Source: Claveliimonas bilis
Lineage (GTDB): Bacteria > Bacillota > Clostridia > Lachnospirales > Lachnospiraceae
Direction of reading: 5' to 3'
Length of the DNA: 64,000 nucleotides
NCBI RefSeq assembly: GCF_020892095.1
Contig: NZ_AP024845.1
Coordinates: forward strand, 2,604,001-2,668,000
The notes under the pieces were generated by a model that ran no database searches, had not been told where the DNA came from, and saw nothing but the letters and a program-made list of their open reading frames with translations. Below are positions 32,355 to 40,562 of the stretch, one piece after another. A program made the position numbers and the translations under genes. The stretch's first letter is position 1. Every line of letters starts with the position of its first letter.

Positions 32355-33232
32355 CAGCATTTGTAATACTGCATTACCGCGCGGTGGAGATGACAAGGAC
32401 ATGTGTGGAACGGATCCAGGCGCTGGATGGCAGCAAACATATTGTGATCGTGGATAATGCGTCTCCCAACGGGACAGGGCGTATCCTTAAGGAGGAATAT
32501 GCCGGACAGGATAACGTTACCGTTCTTCTGAATGAAGAGAATGCCGGGTTTGCAAGAGGAAATAACCTTGGGATACGATGGGTGTGCACCCATCTTCCGG
32601 CACAGTTTACCGTTGTGCTCAATAACGATGTAGAAATCCGGCAGAAAGATTTTATTGTCAGGACAGAGGAAATTTATAAAGAGGATCCCTTTGATATCCT
32701 GGGACCGGATATTGTGTCGGTATTTTCCGGTATTCATCAAAATCCCAAGAGTCTGAAAGGATGTACACTGGATTCGGTGAGGAAAAAGCGGGCAAATGTA
32801 AAACGGAGCACGCATCCTATCCTGCTTCTTTTAAGCAGTGGAGAGAAAAACAGTCCTCTGCTCTGGAAACATGTACAGCGGCGCCGAAGAGCGAAACAGT
32901 GTATTGATGTATCGGTTCCGGCAAAAAACGTAGTTTTGCATGGTTCCTGTGTGATTTTTTCCGAGCGTTACCTGAAATCGCATCCGGAACCTTTCTATCC
33001 CAAAACATATATGTATTATGAAATGGAAATTTTGGAATGGATGTGCAGGCGGGAAGGAAGCGTTGTGCGATATGATCCGTCCATTTGCGCATTGCATTAT
33101 CAGCATGAGGCGTCCAGGCAGGAACTGAAGTCTATTATCAGAAGATCGAAATTTGTGATGGACTGCCTTCTGGATTCGCTGACGGCAGCAGAGGAGCTGA
33201 TCCTTGAGACAGGCGGGGAGGAAAGGGTATGA
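32351..33232 (+). CDS. Family 2 glycosyltransferase B (rhamnosyltransferase-like)
   Basis: A 293-residue GT2 protein. FVILHYRAVEMTRTCVE, IVIVDNASPNGTG, NEENAGFARGNNLGI and VVLNNDVEI are the classic motifs of rhamnosyltransferase-like family 2 enzymes; SCVIFSERYL and YYEMEILEW fall in the acceptor region. ATG 32351 overlaps the preceding stop (ATGA), and its own stop overlaps the next start in the same way, so the three genes are translationally coupled. Confidence 0.88.
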   Translation: MTAFVILHYRAVEMTRTCVERIQALDGSKHIVIVDNASPNGTGRILKEEYAGQDNVTVLLNEENAGFARGNNLGIRWVCTHLPAQFTVVLNNDVEIRQKDFIVRTEEIYKEDPFDILGPDIVSVFSGIHQNPKSLKGCTLDSVRKKRANVKRSTHPILLLLSSGEKNSPLLWKHVQRRRRAKQCIDVSVPAKNVVLHGSCVIFSERYLKSHPEPFYPKTYMYYEMEILEWMCRREGSVVRYDPSICALHYQHEASRQELKSIIRRSKFVMDCLLDSLTAAEELILETGGEERV

Positions 33233-34104
33233 AGAAAAAAAAGATCAGCAAAGCGGAGAGAAATTTTTTTGCGTTACTTTCTTTTTTCTCCCCGCGTATC
33301 AATACAGAACTGTTGTTTTTTAAGAAATTCGGACGTTTGCCGGATCTTAAAAACCCTGTCACGCTCAATGAAAAACTGCTGAAATTAAAGCTGGAAGAAT
33401 ACAGAGACAGTGAACTTGTCAGAAAATGCGCGGATAAATACCGGGTGCGGGAATATGTCCGGGAGAGAGGACTTGAAAGCTGCCTGAATGCTATTGAGGC
33501 GGTTTATGACAGGGCAGAGGATATTGACTGGGATGCGCTTCCCCACAGTTTTGCAATGAAATGGAACTTTGGATGCAGTTATAATATTATCTGCCGTTCC
33601 AAGGATCAATTGGATAAAAAAGCAGCCAAAAGGCAGATGGAAAAGTGGGGGAGAGAGCCTTTTTGGGCATATTATTCAGAACTCCAGTACAGAGGTGTTG
33701 ACAAGAAGATCATTGTAGAAGAATATATCGGAAGCCCGGAAGGGCTGCCTCCGGAGGATTATAAATTTTACTGTTTTCATGGACATGCCCACTGTGTTAT
33801 GGTGTGTGCCGGAAGAGAGGAAGGATGGCCCAGATTCTACTTTTTTGACAGGAAATTTCAGCTTATGCGCATCAACCACGACGGGAAAGAAGCGCCGGAT
33901 GATTTTTCTCTTCCCAAACCCCAGAGGGTTGAGGAGGCTTTTGAGATAGCGGACCGATTAAGCTGGGGGTTCCCTTTTGTGCGGGTGGATCTGTATTTGA
34001 CAGAGCGGGGCGTACGCTTTGGCGAGATGACATTTACGCCGTCCGCTGCCTTGGATAATAAACGCCTTCCGGAGACAGATCTGCTCTTTGGAAGTATGGT
34101 GTAG
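33229..34104 (+). CDS. TupA-like ATP-grasp protein
   Basis: A 291-residue protein of the TupA-type ATP-grasp family, named for teichuronopeptide synthesis, in which a polyglutamate chain is attached to a wall polysaccharide. The family pattern is clear: LKNPVTLNEKLLKLKL, CADKYRVREYVRERG, MKWNFGCSYNIIC, IVEEYIGSP, DYKFYCFHGHA and VRVDLYLTERGVRFGEMTF with the metal ligands at the C-terminal end. Its coupling to the two glycosyltransferases supports a role in putting amino acids on their product. Confidence 0.85.
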   Translation: MKKKKISKAERNFFALLSFFSPRINTELLFFKKFGRLPDLKNPVTLNEKLLKLKLEEYRDSELVRKCADKYRVREYVRERGLESCLNAIEAVYDRAEDIDWDALPHSFAMKWNFGCSYNIICRSKDQLDKKAAKRQMEKWGREPFWAYYSELQYRGVDKKIIVEEYIGSPEGLPPEDYKFYCFHGHAHCVMVCAGREEGWPRFYFFDRKFQLMRINHDGKEAPDDFSLPKPQRVEEAFEIADRLSWGFPFVRVDLYLTERGVRFGEMTFTPSAALDNKRLPETDLLFGSMV

Positions 34105-34115
34105 GAGGAGCAGCT

Positions 34116-35099
34116 ATGTCGCGATGGAATACCGGGAAAAAAACTTATCAGATGGCAAAAAGCCTGCGCCGGCAAAGAGGCGGTTTTACGGCGGTCTACC
34201 TTATGGATGCCTTAAGATGCGGATACCGCCATCAGGCTTCGCCGGAGAATTATTTTGTGCTCCGTTTCTATGAACTGGATGAAAGGGAGAGGGGGACTTA
34301 CCTGACTTCCGGGCGGTCCTCTATGGCAGATCGCAGATTGAATCGGTTTATGACAAAAAAGAACAATCAGATACTGGCCAGCAAACATTTGTTTTACCGG
34401 CATTTTTCTGATTTTGTACGGCGGGAAAGTCTGTATGTGCCGGAGGTTTCTCTGACAGAATTTCTGAACTTTCTTGAGGCTCACGAAACTGTTGTGCTGA
34501 AACCGGACCGGGGGCTTATGGGGCATGGGATTGAGAAAGTACAGACAAAGGAAATAGAGGATAAAAAAGAACTCTATGAGAGATGTCGGGACGGCGGACT
34601 TTTGATAGAAGAAAAAATCCGACAGCATGAAGAACTGGAGAAGATCAGTCCCTGTGTAAATTCCATTCGTATTAACGCCGCCAGAGACAGTAAAGGAAAG
34701 ATCCGGCTGATCGGAGCCTGTCTGAAATGCGGGGCAGAAGAGGCGGCCGCAGACAACTTTCATTCAGGCGGTATCGCTTATCCTTTGGATCTTAAGACAG
34801 GCACTGTCGCAGGGCCGGGGAGGAATAACAAAGAAATCCGGGACTATGAGCGGCATCCGGGATCCCTGGTCTATATGCCCGGATTTACAGTGCCCTGCTG
34901 GGATGCTGTCATTGCATGTGTCACACAGGCTATGGAACATATGCCCAAGGTCGGGTATATAGGATGGGACATTGCAGTTACTCCGGAAGGACCGGAGATG
35001 ATCGAAGGAAACTGCCATTGGCCGGGTGGAAATATCATTCAGCTGGATGGGATAGGAAAGTATCCTCTGATACAAGAATGCTTGGAAGGAGTAGAGTGA
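34116..35099 (+). CDS. Sugar-transfer-type ATP-grasp protein 3
   Basis: A 327-residue ATPgrasp_ST protein. VVLKPDRGLMGHGIEKV, LIEEKIRQHEEL, VNSIRINAARDSKG, ADNFHSGGIAYPLDLKTG, HPGSLVYMPGFTVPCW and GWDIAVTPEGPEMIEGN appear in the family order, so the ATP and magnesium sites look intact. The basic N-terminal 80 residues are shared in outline with copies 1 and 4. It follows the TupA-like gene after 11 bases with an AGGAG ribosome site. Confidence 0.82.
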   Translation: MSRWNTGKKTYQMAKSLRRQRGGFTAVYLMDALRCGYRHQASPENYFVLRFYELDERERGTYLTSGRSSMADRRLNRFMTKKNNQILASKHLFYRHFSDFVRRESLYVPEVSLTEFLNFLEAHETVVLKPDRGLMGHGIEKVQTKEIEDKKELYERCRDGGLLIEEKIRQHEELEKISPCVNSIRINAARDSKGKIRLIGACLKCGAEEAAADNFHSGGIAYPLDLKTGTVAGPGRNNKEIRDYERHPGSLVYMPGFTVPCWDAVIACVTQAMEHMPKVGYIGWDIAVTPEGPEMIEGNCHWPGGNIIQLDGIGKYPLIQECLEGVE

Positions 35100-35101
35100 A
35101 A

Positions 35102-36169
35102 ATGAGTATTTTGACAGAAAACTATATTGTAAAAAACGTAAGGGCCTATCCGGTCCTGCGGGAAAAATTTATGGCTTACATGAAGGGAGTGAAAAATCTT
35201 CCGGAAGGGTTTCGTGAAAACAAGTTGTTTCACGACTATCTGAAAGTCAGAAGAAATAATCCGGAAAAGAGAGTATCCCAGAGCGAGTATATGATATTCG
35301 GATTTTATAATTTAAGTACAGGCGAGCAGAAAAAGTACCTTACGGATGTGGAGGCCACTCGTCTGATGCGGCCTTATAATAATGATTCAGAACCGTATCT
35401 GAAAAGCAAAGCCACGTTTCTGAAAAATTTTACACGCTTTATTCACCGGGGATGGCTTTATGTGCCAAAGGCAAGTTATGAAGAATTTTGTGATTTTCTC
35501 CATAAATATCGTACTATTGCCCTTAAGCCGCAGTATTCCAGCTGGGGAATCGGTTTTTTCAAACTGACGGAGGAAGAGTTCGCTTCAAAAGAGGATCCGA
35601 AAGAATTTTATCAGAAATTATGCGAGGGAAGATATCTTGCGGAAGAATTTGTACAATCCTGCAAGGAGCTGGCGGCATTTCATCCGTCGTCTTTGAATAC
35701 GCTGCGTGTGATCACTTTCAGGAACGGGGACCGTTTTGAAGTCTTCGGCGGCGGTCTGCGAGTGGGAAATAACGGCCTTTGCGTAGACAATGCCCATGGA
35801 GGAGGAATTTTCTGCGAGATCGATCCGGAAAGCGGGAAGATCATCACCGATGGACTGGATGAATATTCCAACAGCTATGTTACCCATCCTATGACCGGAG
35901 TGCCTTTCAAAGGGATGCAGATCCCCCGCTGGAAGGAAGTGGTAGAGCTGTGCAAGGAGGCCTCCAAAGAGCTTCCCTGTCTTCGTGTGGTCGGCTGGGA
36001 TGTGGCGATTCTGGAGGATGGTACTTTGGAACTGATCGAGGGAAATCACAGCCCGGGAATGAATATTGTGCAGGCACCTGCAAAGCATGGCGTCTATGAA
36101 AGGTTTTCTTCCATGCTCCTTGATTATTATGGTGAACCGGATCAATATGTGACAAAGCAATCTGCATAG
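35102..36169 (+). CDS. Sugar-transfer-type ATP-grasp protein 4
   Basis: A 355-residue ATPgrasp_ST protein. IALKPQYSSWGIGFFKL, LAEEFVQSCKEL, LNTLRVITFRNG, VDNAHGGGIFCEIDPESG, HPMTGVPFKGMQIPRW and GWDVAILEDGTLELIEGN mark an intact fold. ATG 35102 has AAGGAG 15 bases upstream and lies two bases after the previous stop; the open frame reaches back to 34916 but that part overlaps copy 3 and is spurious. It is the last gene of the glycan cluster, followed by a hairpin. Confidence 0.82.
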   Translation: MSILTENYIVKNVRAYPVLREKFMAYMKGVKNLPEGFRENKLFHDYLKVRRNNPEKRVSQSEYMIFGFYNLSTGEQKKYLTDVEATRLMRPYNNDSEPYLKSKATFLKNFTRFIHRGWLYVPKASYEEFCDFLHKYRTIALKPQYSSWGIGFFKLTEEEFASKEDPKEFYQKLCEGRYLAEEFVQSCKELAAFHPSSLNTLRVITFRNGDRFEVFGGGLRVGNNGLCVDNAHGGGIFCEIDPESGKIITDGLDEYSNSYVTHPMTGVPFKGMQIPRWKEVVELCKEASKELPCLRVVGWDVAILEDGTLELIEGNHSPGMNIVQAPAKHGVYERFSSMLLDYYGEPDQYVTKQSA

Positions 36170-36205
36170 ATAACAGCCAGGTCTATTGAAAGGCCTGGCT
36201 GTTAT
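36170..36205. terminator. 12-bp hairpin ending the glycan cluster
   Basis: ATAACAGCCAGG (36170-36181) pairs perfectly with CCTGGCTGTTAT (36194-36205). The T run is poor (TTATTGTTG), but the convergent position between copy 4 and the minus-strand SnoaL gene supports a shared terminator. Confidence 0.65.
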
Positions 36206-36216
36206 TGTTGGGGAAA

Positions 36217-36747
36217 TTAAAGGTTTTCGATCTGCTCAAATACTTTATAGGATACATCCTTGCGGTTGTTCCGTTCCGTATTATAATTTTCAAAATCATG
36301 GTTTGGCACAAGACTCATAGTATTGTCTCCGGCTACCGTCCGTTCTACGATCAGCCATTTGCCGTCACGGCATTCCCAGAGATCAACGTCCCTGCATCTT
36401 GCCTCTACCGTAAAGCTGCCTTTGGAACCGTCCTTGTTTTTCTTTGGAAATTTACATGCCGCATACATATATGTTTCGCTGGCAGCTTTATTTCCGTTTA
36501 CTTTGATGAGAATATTTGTCATCATATGGTGGGTTGAGATCATATGGCGGTGCTGCTTCAGCATATTGTCGATAAACTGGCGCCCGGTTCCGGATGGAAA
36601 AGTGGGGCCGTAATTTACTTTACTGTCTTCCGCAAATACGCTGTAGCCAAGTTCATTGTCGATACGATCCAGAGCGCGGCAGTATGTATAGATCTGGTCC
36701 CGGATCGCCTCCTTTGCAAGTAATACTTCCAATGCCTTATCGTCCAT
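36217..36747 (-). CDS. SnoaL/NTF2-like dehydratase or isomerase, distant BaiE relative
   Basis: A 176-residue single-domain protein. The start is ATG 36747, which has a perfect AGGAGG seven bases upstream; the frame extends to 37011 but that part is low-complexity and lacks a ribosome site. The N-terminal pattern KEAIRDQIYTYCRALDRID places Tyr22 and Asp27 five residues apart, as in BaiE (Tyr30/Asp35), and ISTHHMMTN supplies His residues where BaiE has His83. The equivalent of BaiE Asp106 seems to be missing. Such proteins dehydrate or isomerise ring alcohols or ketones; a BaiI-like role on bile acids is possible because the bai locus is 8 kb away, but not demonstrated. Confidence 0.72.
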   Translation of the reverse strand: MDDKALEVLLAKEAIRDQIYTYCRALDRIDNELGYSVFAEDSKVNYGPTFPSGTGRQFIDNMLKQHRHMISTHHMMTNILIKVNGNKAASETYMYAACKFPKKNKDGSKGSFTVEARCRDVDLWECRDGKWLIVERTVAGDNTMSLVPNHDFENYNTERNNRKDVSYKVFEQIENL

Positions 36748-36933
36748 AACTGTTCCTCCTCTTAGATATTTATGATTGAAAATTATACCTCGTTCTCCGT
36801 GAAAATCCAAGAATATTGACTGAATAGTTTGGAAATGTAGTGGAATGTTTGACAATTTCCGGAAAAATGTAGGTGAAAATAAACTTTTTGGCTTGTTGTT
36901 AAAAAGCAGAAGGGAAAATATCAGAAAAATATA

Positions 36934-36993
36934 GGGGGGGGGTGAAAGAAAAATGAAAAAATATTTTGATGTTGGCGAAAATTGTAGTATAAT
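36934..36993 (+). promoter_or_regulatory. 9-G tract and promoter ahead of the EAL gene
   Basis: A run of nine G residues (36934-36942) lies 23 bases upstream of a candidate promoter, TTGATG (36966-36971) and TATAAT (36988-36993), 16 bases apart. A homopolymer of this length next to a promoter can change length by slippage, so phase-variable expression is possible. Confidence 0.5.
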
Positions 36994-37024
36994 AGATATA
37001 AGTGGGTGCAATTGAACGGAAATT

Positions 37025-40000
37025 ATGGAAAGAAAGGAAGAGGATATTGTGCTGGTGAAATATGAGGGACTTCAGCATGGATCGGAAAATATTCCATCAG
37101 AGCTGCTTTTACAGCATGTGGAGGGCGGAGTCACTCTTTTGGAAATCGGGGAAAAAATCAGGATAATTTATGCAAATCCGGGGTTGTATCGTATTCTGGG
37201 AATAGAAAAGGACAGTTGGCTTTTTCCCTGTACTCTGAAGGAGATCGGCCTGCAGCTGGATTATGAGGCGGATTACGGTATGTCTTTAAGACATGCGGCA
37301 GAAGGGAAAGCGGCAGCAGAAAATATCCACCGGATTTCGGCGGACGGGAAGAGGTGGCGCTGGATCCATGTGCGGGCAGTCAAAGTAGGACATACAGAGA
37401 ATGGGAATCCCGTTATGCTGGAATTTTCTACAGATATTACAGAACTTATGGAAAAAGGGGAAAAGCTCAAAGAATGCAGCGAACGTCTCAAGGTGGCTTA
37501 TGGACAGACGCCCCAGGTTCTGTGGGAAGTAAATATTGAACGAAAAGAATACGGTATTTATGATATCAGCACGCAATCTGTGCGGAAAGATACATGTATT
37601 TCCAATTTTCCGGAATCTATGATCGAAGATGGGGTTGTGCATCCGGATTCCTTCCGCCAGTTCCGCGAATTTGCAAAGGGGATTTTAGGCGGAAATGAAG
37701 CCGGATCGGGGAATTTTATCCTGAAAGATCCAAAGATGGGATGTTACGGATGGTTTACTTTATCCTACAGGATGATTTATGATACAGATGGATTCCCGGT
37801 AAAGGCTGTAGGCGTGCAGGAAAAATTCCCGGATATTTTCGGCTATAATACAGAATTCGAGAGGCGTCCGCTTCCGGAAGTGCTGCGTCACCATCTTGTG
37901 GCCAGGATCCGGGTAAATCTTACAACGGACCAGGTGGAAGAGGTATGGCTGAAAGGAATTGATCAGACTTCAGCTCACAAGGGGAGATCTTATTCGGAAA
38001 TGATAGAGGGGGATGATCTTCTTCCTTTTATAAAAGGGGAGGGGCGGGAGTTCCAGGAAAGGTTCAGCCGGAAAAACCTGTTGAAAGCATATGAGAACAG
38101 TCAGCTATGGTCTTCCAGGGAATATCACAGAGTGGCAAACGGGGGACAGATCCGCTGGATGACGGACATGGTAAATCTCGTCCGCGACAAGAGAACAGAT
38201 GAAATTTACATGTTTGCCTGTTTCAGCGACATTCAGCAGAGATATGAGTGGGAACAGCAGCTGGAACAGGATATAGAGCATGACATAGAAAATGGATTTT
38301 ATAATATGAAGACAGCCCGCCTTTTGGCAGAAATGCTGATAAAGGAGAGAAAAAAGGCAGTCTGCGCCATGGCTTTGATCCAGATTAACGGCAGTTCCGG
38401 CGGAAACCAGGAGGAAGTGAAAAAACAGGAAGAACGGGAGAGGCATTTCATTTTTGTTGTTCTGTCACTGGCGATCGGAACCGACTGTATCATTGGGCAG
38501 TATAATCAAGACTCTATCCTTGTATTTTATCCGGACGTCGGGTCCAGGTATGAGATTAAAACGCGGCTGGAGGACGCTTTTGCTTATATCCGGGCAGCTA
38601 TGAGCAGCATAAGCGGAATAGACGCCATGCGTTTGGTGGCGGGAGTCGTCACGGAAACAACAGAACAGGCGGATTACGACGTAATGGTCCTTCATGCCCA
38701 GTATCTGTGCGAAATGTGGAAAAACTCAGCGATAGATACAGTGGCTTTGCCTACAGGAGCAGAAAACTGGTCCTGGGTGGGAGGAAATGGAAAAGAAGAG
38801 GAAGAATTTCAGACAGAAGAGGCAGAAGAGGAATTGTCCGTCAAAGAGCAGAAGGCGGCTCTGCGCTGTTATACTTCCATGCTGCGGGCGGATTCGCTGG
38901 AGCAGTCTGTCAAAAGCTCCATGAGCTGTATTGGCGATTACTACCGGGCAGCCAGAGTTTATATCCTTGCACTGGCGGAAGACAGGCAGACGGTAACGAT
39001 CCAGTATGAGTGGAAGAAGCCCGGGAAGCCCAGTATCCGTCATGTGATGTCAGGGGTTCAGGTAGAGAAGATCCCCCTGCTCAGGAAATGTCTTGAGGAA
39101 AACCGGCCGGTATTCTCAAAGCATAAGCTCTCGCTGAGTAAAGAAAGGGACGAAGAGGACTCCTGGAATTTTATCGTATTCCCTACAGAAGAAAGACAAA
39201 AAATAACAGGCTTCCTTTGTGTGGAGAATCCCAAGAGACATTCGCGCCAGTCCTCCTTACTGAAAGAAGTGGTGCCGTATCTGAAAAAAGAGGAAAGCCG
39301 GTTCCGGTTCCGTCCACAGATCAGAAGCGGGGCAGTACAGGATATGGTTTCAGGTCTTCCTAATCTTCGGGCCTGCAAAGAGATGATCAACAGTATTGAT
39401 TCTGCAAATTACAGCTCCATGGGGGCTCTGGCAATCGATATCCCGAATATATCTGATATAAACAACAGTCTGGGATTCCATTACGGAAGGGAGATGCTGG
39501 CCTATATCGTGGAGGCTTTGATAGGCGTATTCGGGCAGTGTTTTATCTTTCGTACCTGGGATGCAGAGTTTGTTATCCTGTATCCCAATACGATCCTGGA
39601 AGTTTTTGTGGGAAGATGCAGCAGGCTTAGATCCCGTGTCCAGCGGCGCTATCCGGGCGAGATCCGTATCGGATATACCTGGTCAGACGGGGCTTTTACA
39701 GCAAAAAATCTGGTGCGCGAGGCACGGTCCATCATGAGATGCGAAACGGTTGAGAATGCAGGGGGAGACGGAAGAGATTTCTTTGGGGAGCAGGAAGAGC
39801 GGACCGGTGAGATGCAAAGAAGATATATCCCCTATTTCCAGCCGAAAATCGATATGAGAAACGGAAAACTGGCCGGCGCCGAGGCACTGGTGCGCGGAGT
39901 GGATGCAGAAGGAAACATTATTGCTCCGGGGCAGTTTATTGAGGAGCTGGAAAATAGCGGAAAGATCCGGGATCTGGATCTGTTTATGCTGGAAAGTGTC

Positions 40001-40543
40001 CTTCACCAGATGAGCGAATGGAAGAAGAAGGGGCTGGAGCCTGTCCGTGTCTCGGTGAATATGTCCCGCGTTACGCTGTTTAACCCCACGATACTTGCTT
40101 CCGTACTTGCGATACAGAGTCATTATCCGGAAATTGCAGCAGATCAGATCGAGCTGGAAATTACAGAAACGGCAGGCGATGTGGAAACGGCGCCCCTGTC
40201 CGGCATCGTAAATAATTTCGGAGAATACGGTATCCGGTTCGAATTGGATGATTTTGGATCGCATTATGCCAATATGACCGTTTTCAGCAATATTAAATTT
40301 GATACGGTGAAGCTGGACCGGAGTCTGGTAGCTGATCTGCCGGACAATGAGATCAGCTGTATGTTGGTGGAAAATATCATCAAAATCTGCCGGAATGTAG
40401 GGATGCGCTGTGTGGCGGAAGGAGTGGAAACGCATCGGCAGGAAGAGGCATTGTTAAAAGCGGGATGTGTTTACGGACAGGGCTATTACTATAACAAACC
40501 GTTGCCGCCTCAAAAATTTGAAGAGATTTATTTAAGTCAGTAA
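37025..40543 (+). CDS. PAS-GAF-degenerate GGDEF-EAL signalling protein
   Basis: A 1172-residue cytoplasmic protein that probably degrades c-di-GMP. PAS-type segments occupy roughly residues 20-430 (IRIIYANPGLYRILGIE, ADGKRWRWIHVRAVK, ANGGQIRWMTDMVNL). A middle GAF-like region spans about 620-770. The GGDEF-like domain (about 800-930) has WDAEF in place of GGDEF, so it should not make c-di-GMP. The EAL domain (about 940-1165) keeps AEALVRG, VNMSR, EITET, DDFGS, KLDRS, EGVET and QGYYY, so it looks active. ATG 37025 lacks a good ribosome site; GTG 37049 with GGAAGAGG is an alternative. It is 19 bases ahead of the CheB-CheR gene. Confidence 0.85.
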   Translation: MERKEEDIVLVKYEGLQHGSENIPSELLLQHVEGGVTLLEIGEKIRIIYANPGLYRILGIEKDSWLFPCTLKEIGLQLDYEADYGMSLRHAAEGKAAAENIHRISADGKRWRWIHVRAVKVGHTENGNPVMLEFSTDITELMEKGEKLKECSERLKVAYGQTPQVLWEVNIERKEYGIYDISTQSVRKDTCISNFPESMIEDGVVHPDSFRQFREFAKGILGGNEAGSGNFILKDPKMGCYGWFTLSYRMIYDTDGFPVKAVGVQEKFPDIFGYNTEFERRPLPEVLRHHLVARIRVNLTTDQVEEVWLKGIDQTSAHKGRSYSEMIEGDDLLPFIKGEGREFQERFSRKNLLKAYENSQLWSSREYHRVANGGQIRWMTDMVNLVRDKRTDEIYMFACFSDIQQRYEWEQQLEQDIEHDIENGFYNMKTARLLAEMLIKERKKAVCAMALIQINGSSGGNQEEVKKQEERERHFIFVVLSLAIGTDCIIGQYNQDSILVFYPDVGSRYEIKTRLEDAFAYIRAAMSSISGIDAMRLVAGVVTETTEQADYDVMVLHAQYLCEMWKNSAIDTVALPTGAENWSWVGGNGKEEEEFQTEEAEEELSVKEQKAALRCYTSMLRADSLEQSVKSSMSCIGDYYRAARVYILALAEDRQTVTIQYEWKKPGKPSIRHVMSGVQVEKIPLLRKCLEENRPVFSKHKLSLSKERDEEDSWNFIVFPTEERQKITGFLCVENPKRHSRQSSLLKEVVPYLKKEESRFRFRPQIRSGAVQDMVSGLPNLRACKEMINSIDSANYSSMGALAIDIPNISDINNSLGFHYGREMLAYIVEALIGVFGQCFIFRTWDAEFVILYPNTILEVFVGRCSRLRSRVQRRYPGEIRIGYTWSDGAFTAKNLVREARSIMRCETVENAGGDGRDFFGEQEERTGEMQRRYIPYFQPKIDMRNGKLAGAEALVRGVDAEGNIIAPGQFIEELENSGKIRDLDLFMLESVLHQMSEWKKKGLEPVRVSVNMSRVTLFNPTILASVLAIQSHYPEIAADQIELEITETAGDVETAPLSGIVNNFGEYGIRFELDDFGSHYANMTVFSNIKFDTVKLDRSLVADLPDNEISCMLVENIIKICRNVGMRCVAEGVETHRQEEALLKAGCVYGQGYYYNKPLPPQKFEEIYLSQ

Positions 40544-40562
40544 CAGATGGAGGAAACCTAAG

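Noticed and set aside
34916-35101. Longer version of ATP-grasp copy 4 starting inside copy 3
   Set aside because: The extra 62 codons overlap copy 3 in another frame and have no family similarity; ATG 35102 follows a good AAGGAG and begins like the other copies.
36748-37011. 88-residue N-terminal extension of the SnoaL-like gene
   Set aside because: The added residues are low-complexity Phe/Ser/Pro and lack homology features, whereas ATG 36747 has a perfect AGGAGG.
36953-37015. 20-codon frame (start MKKYFDVGENCS) after the G tract
   Set aside because: It contains the putative TATAAT and most of its length precedes the expected transcription start, so it would not be on the message of the EAL gene; no family resemblance.
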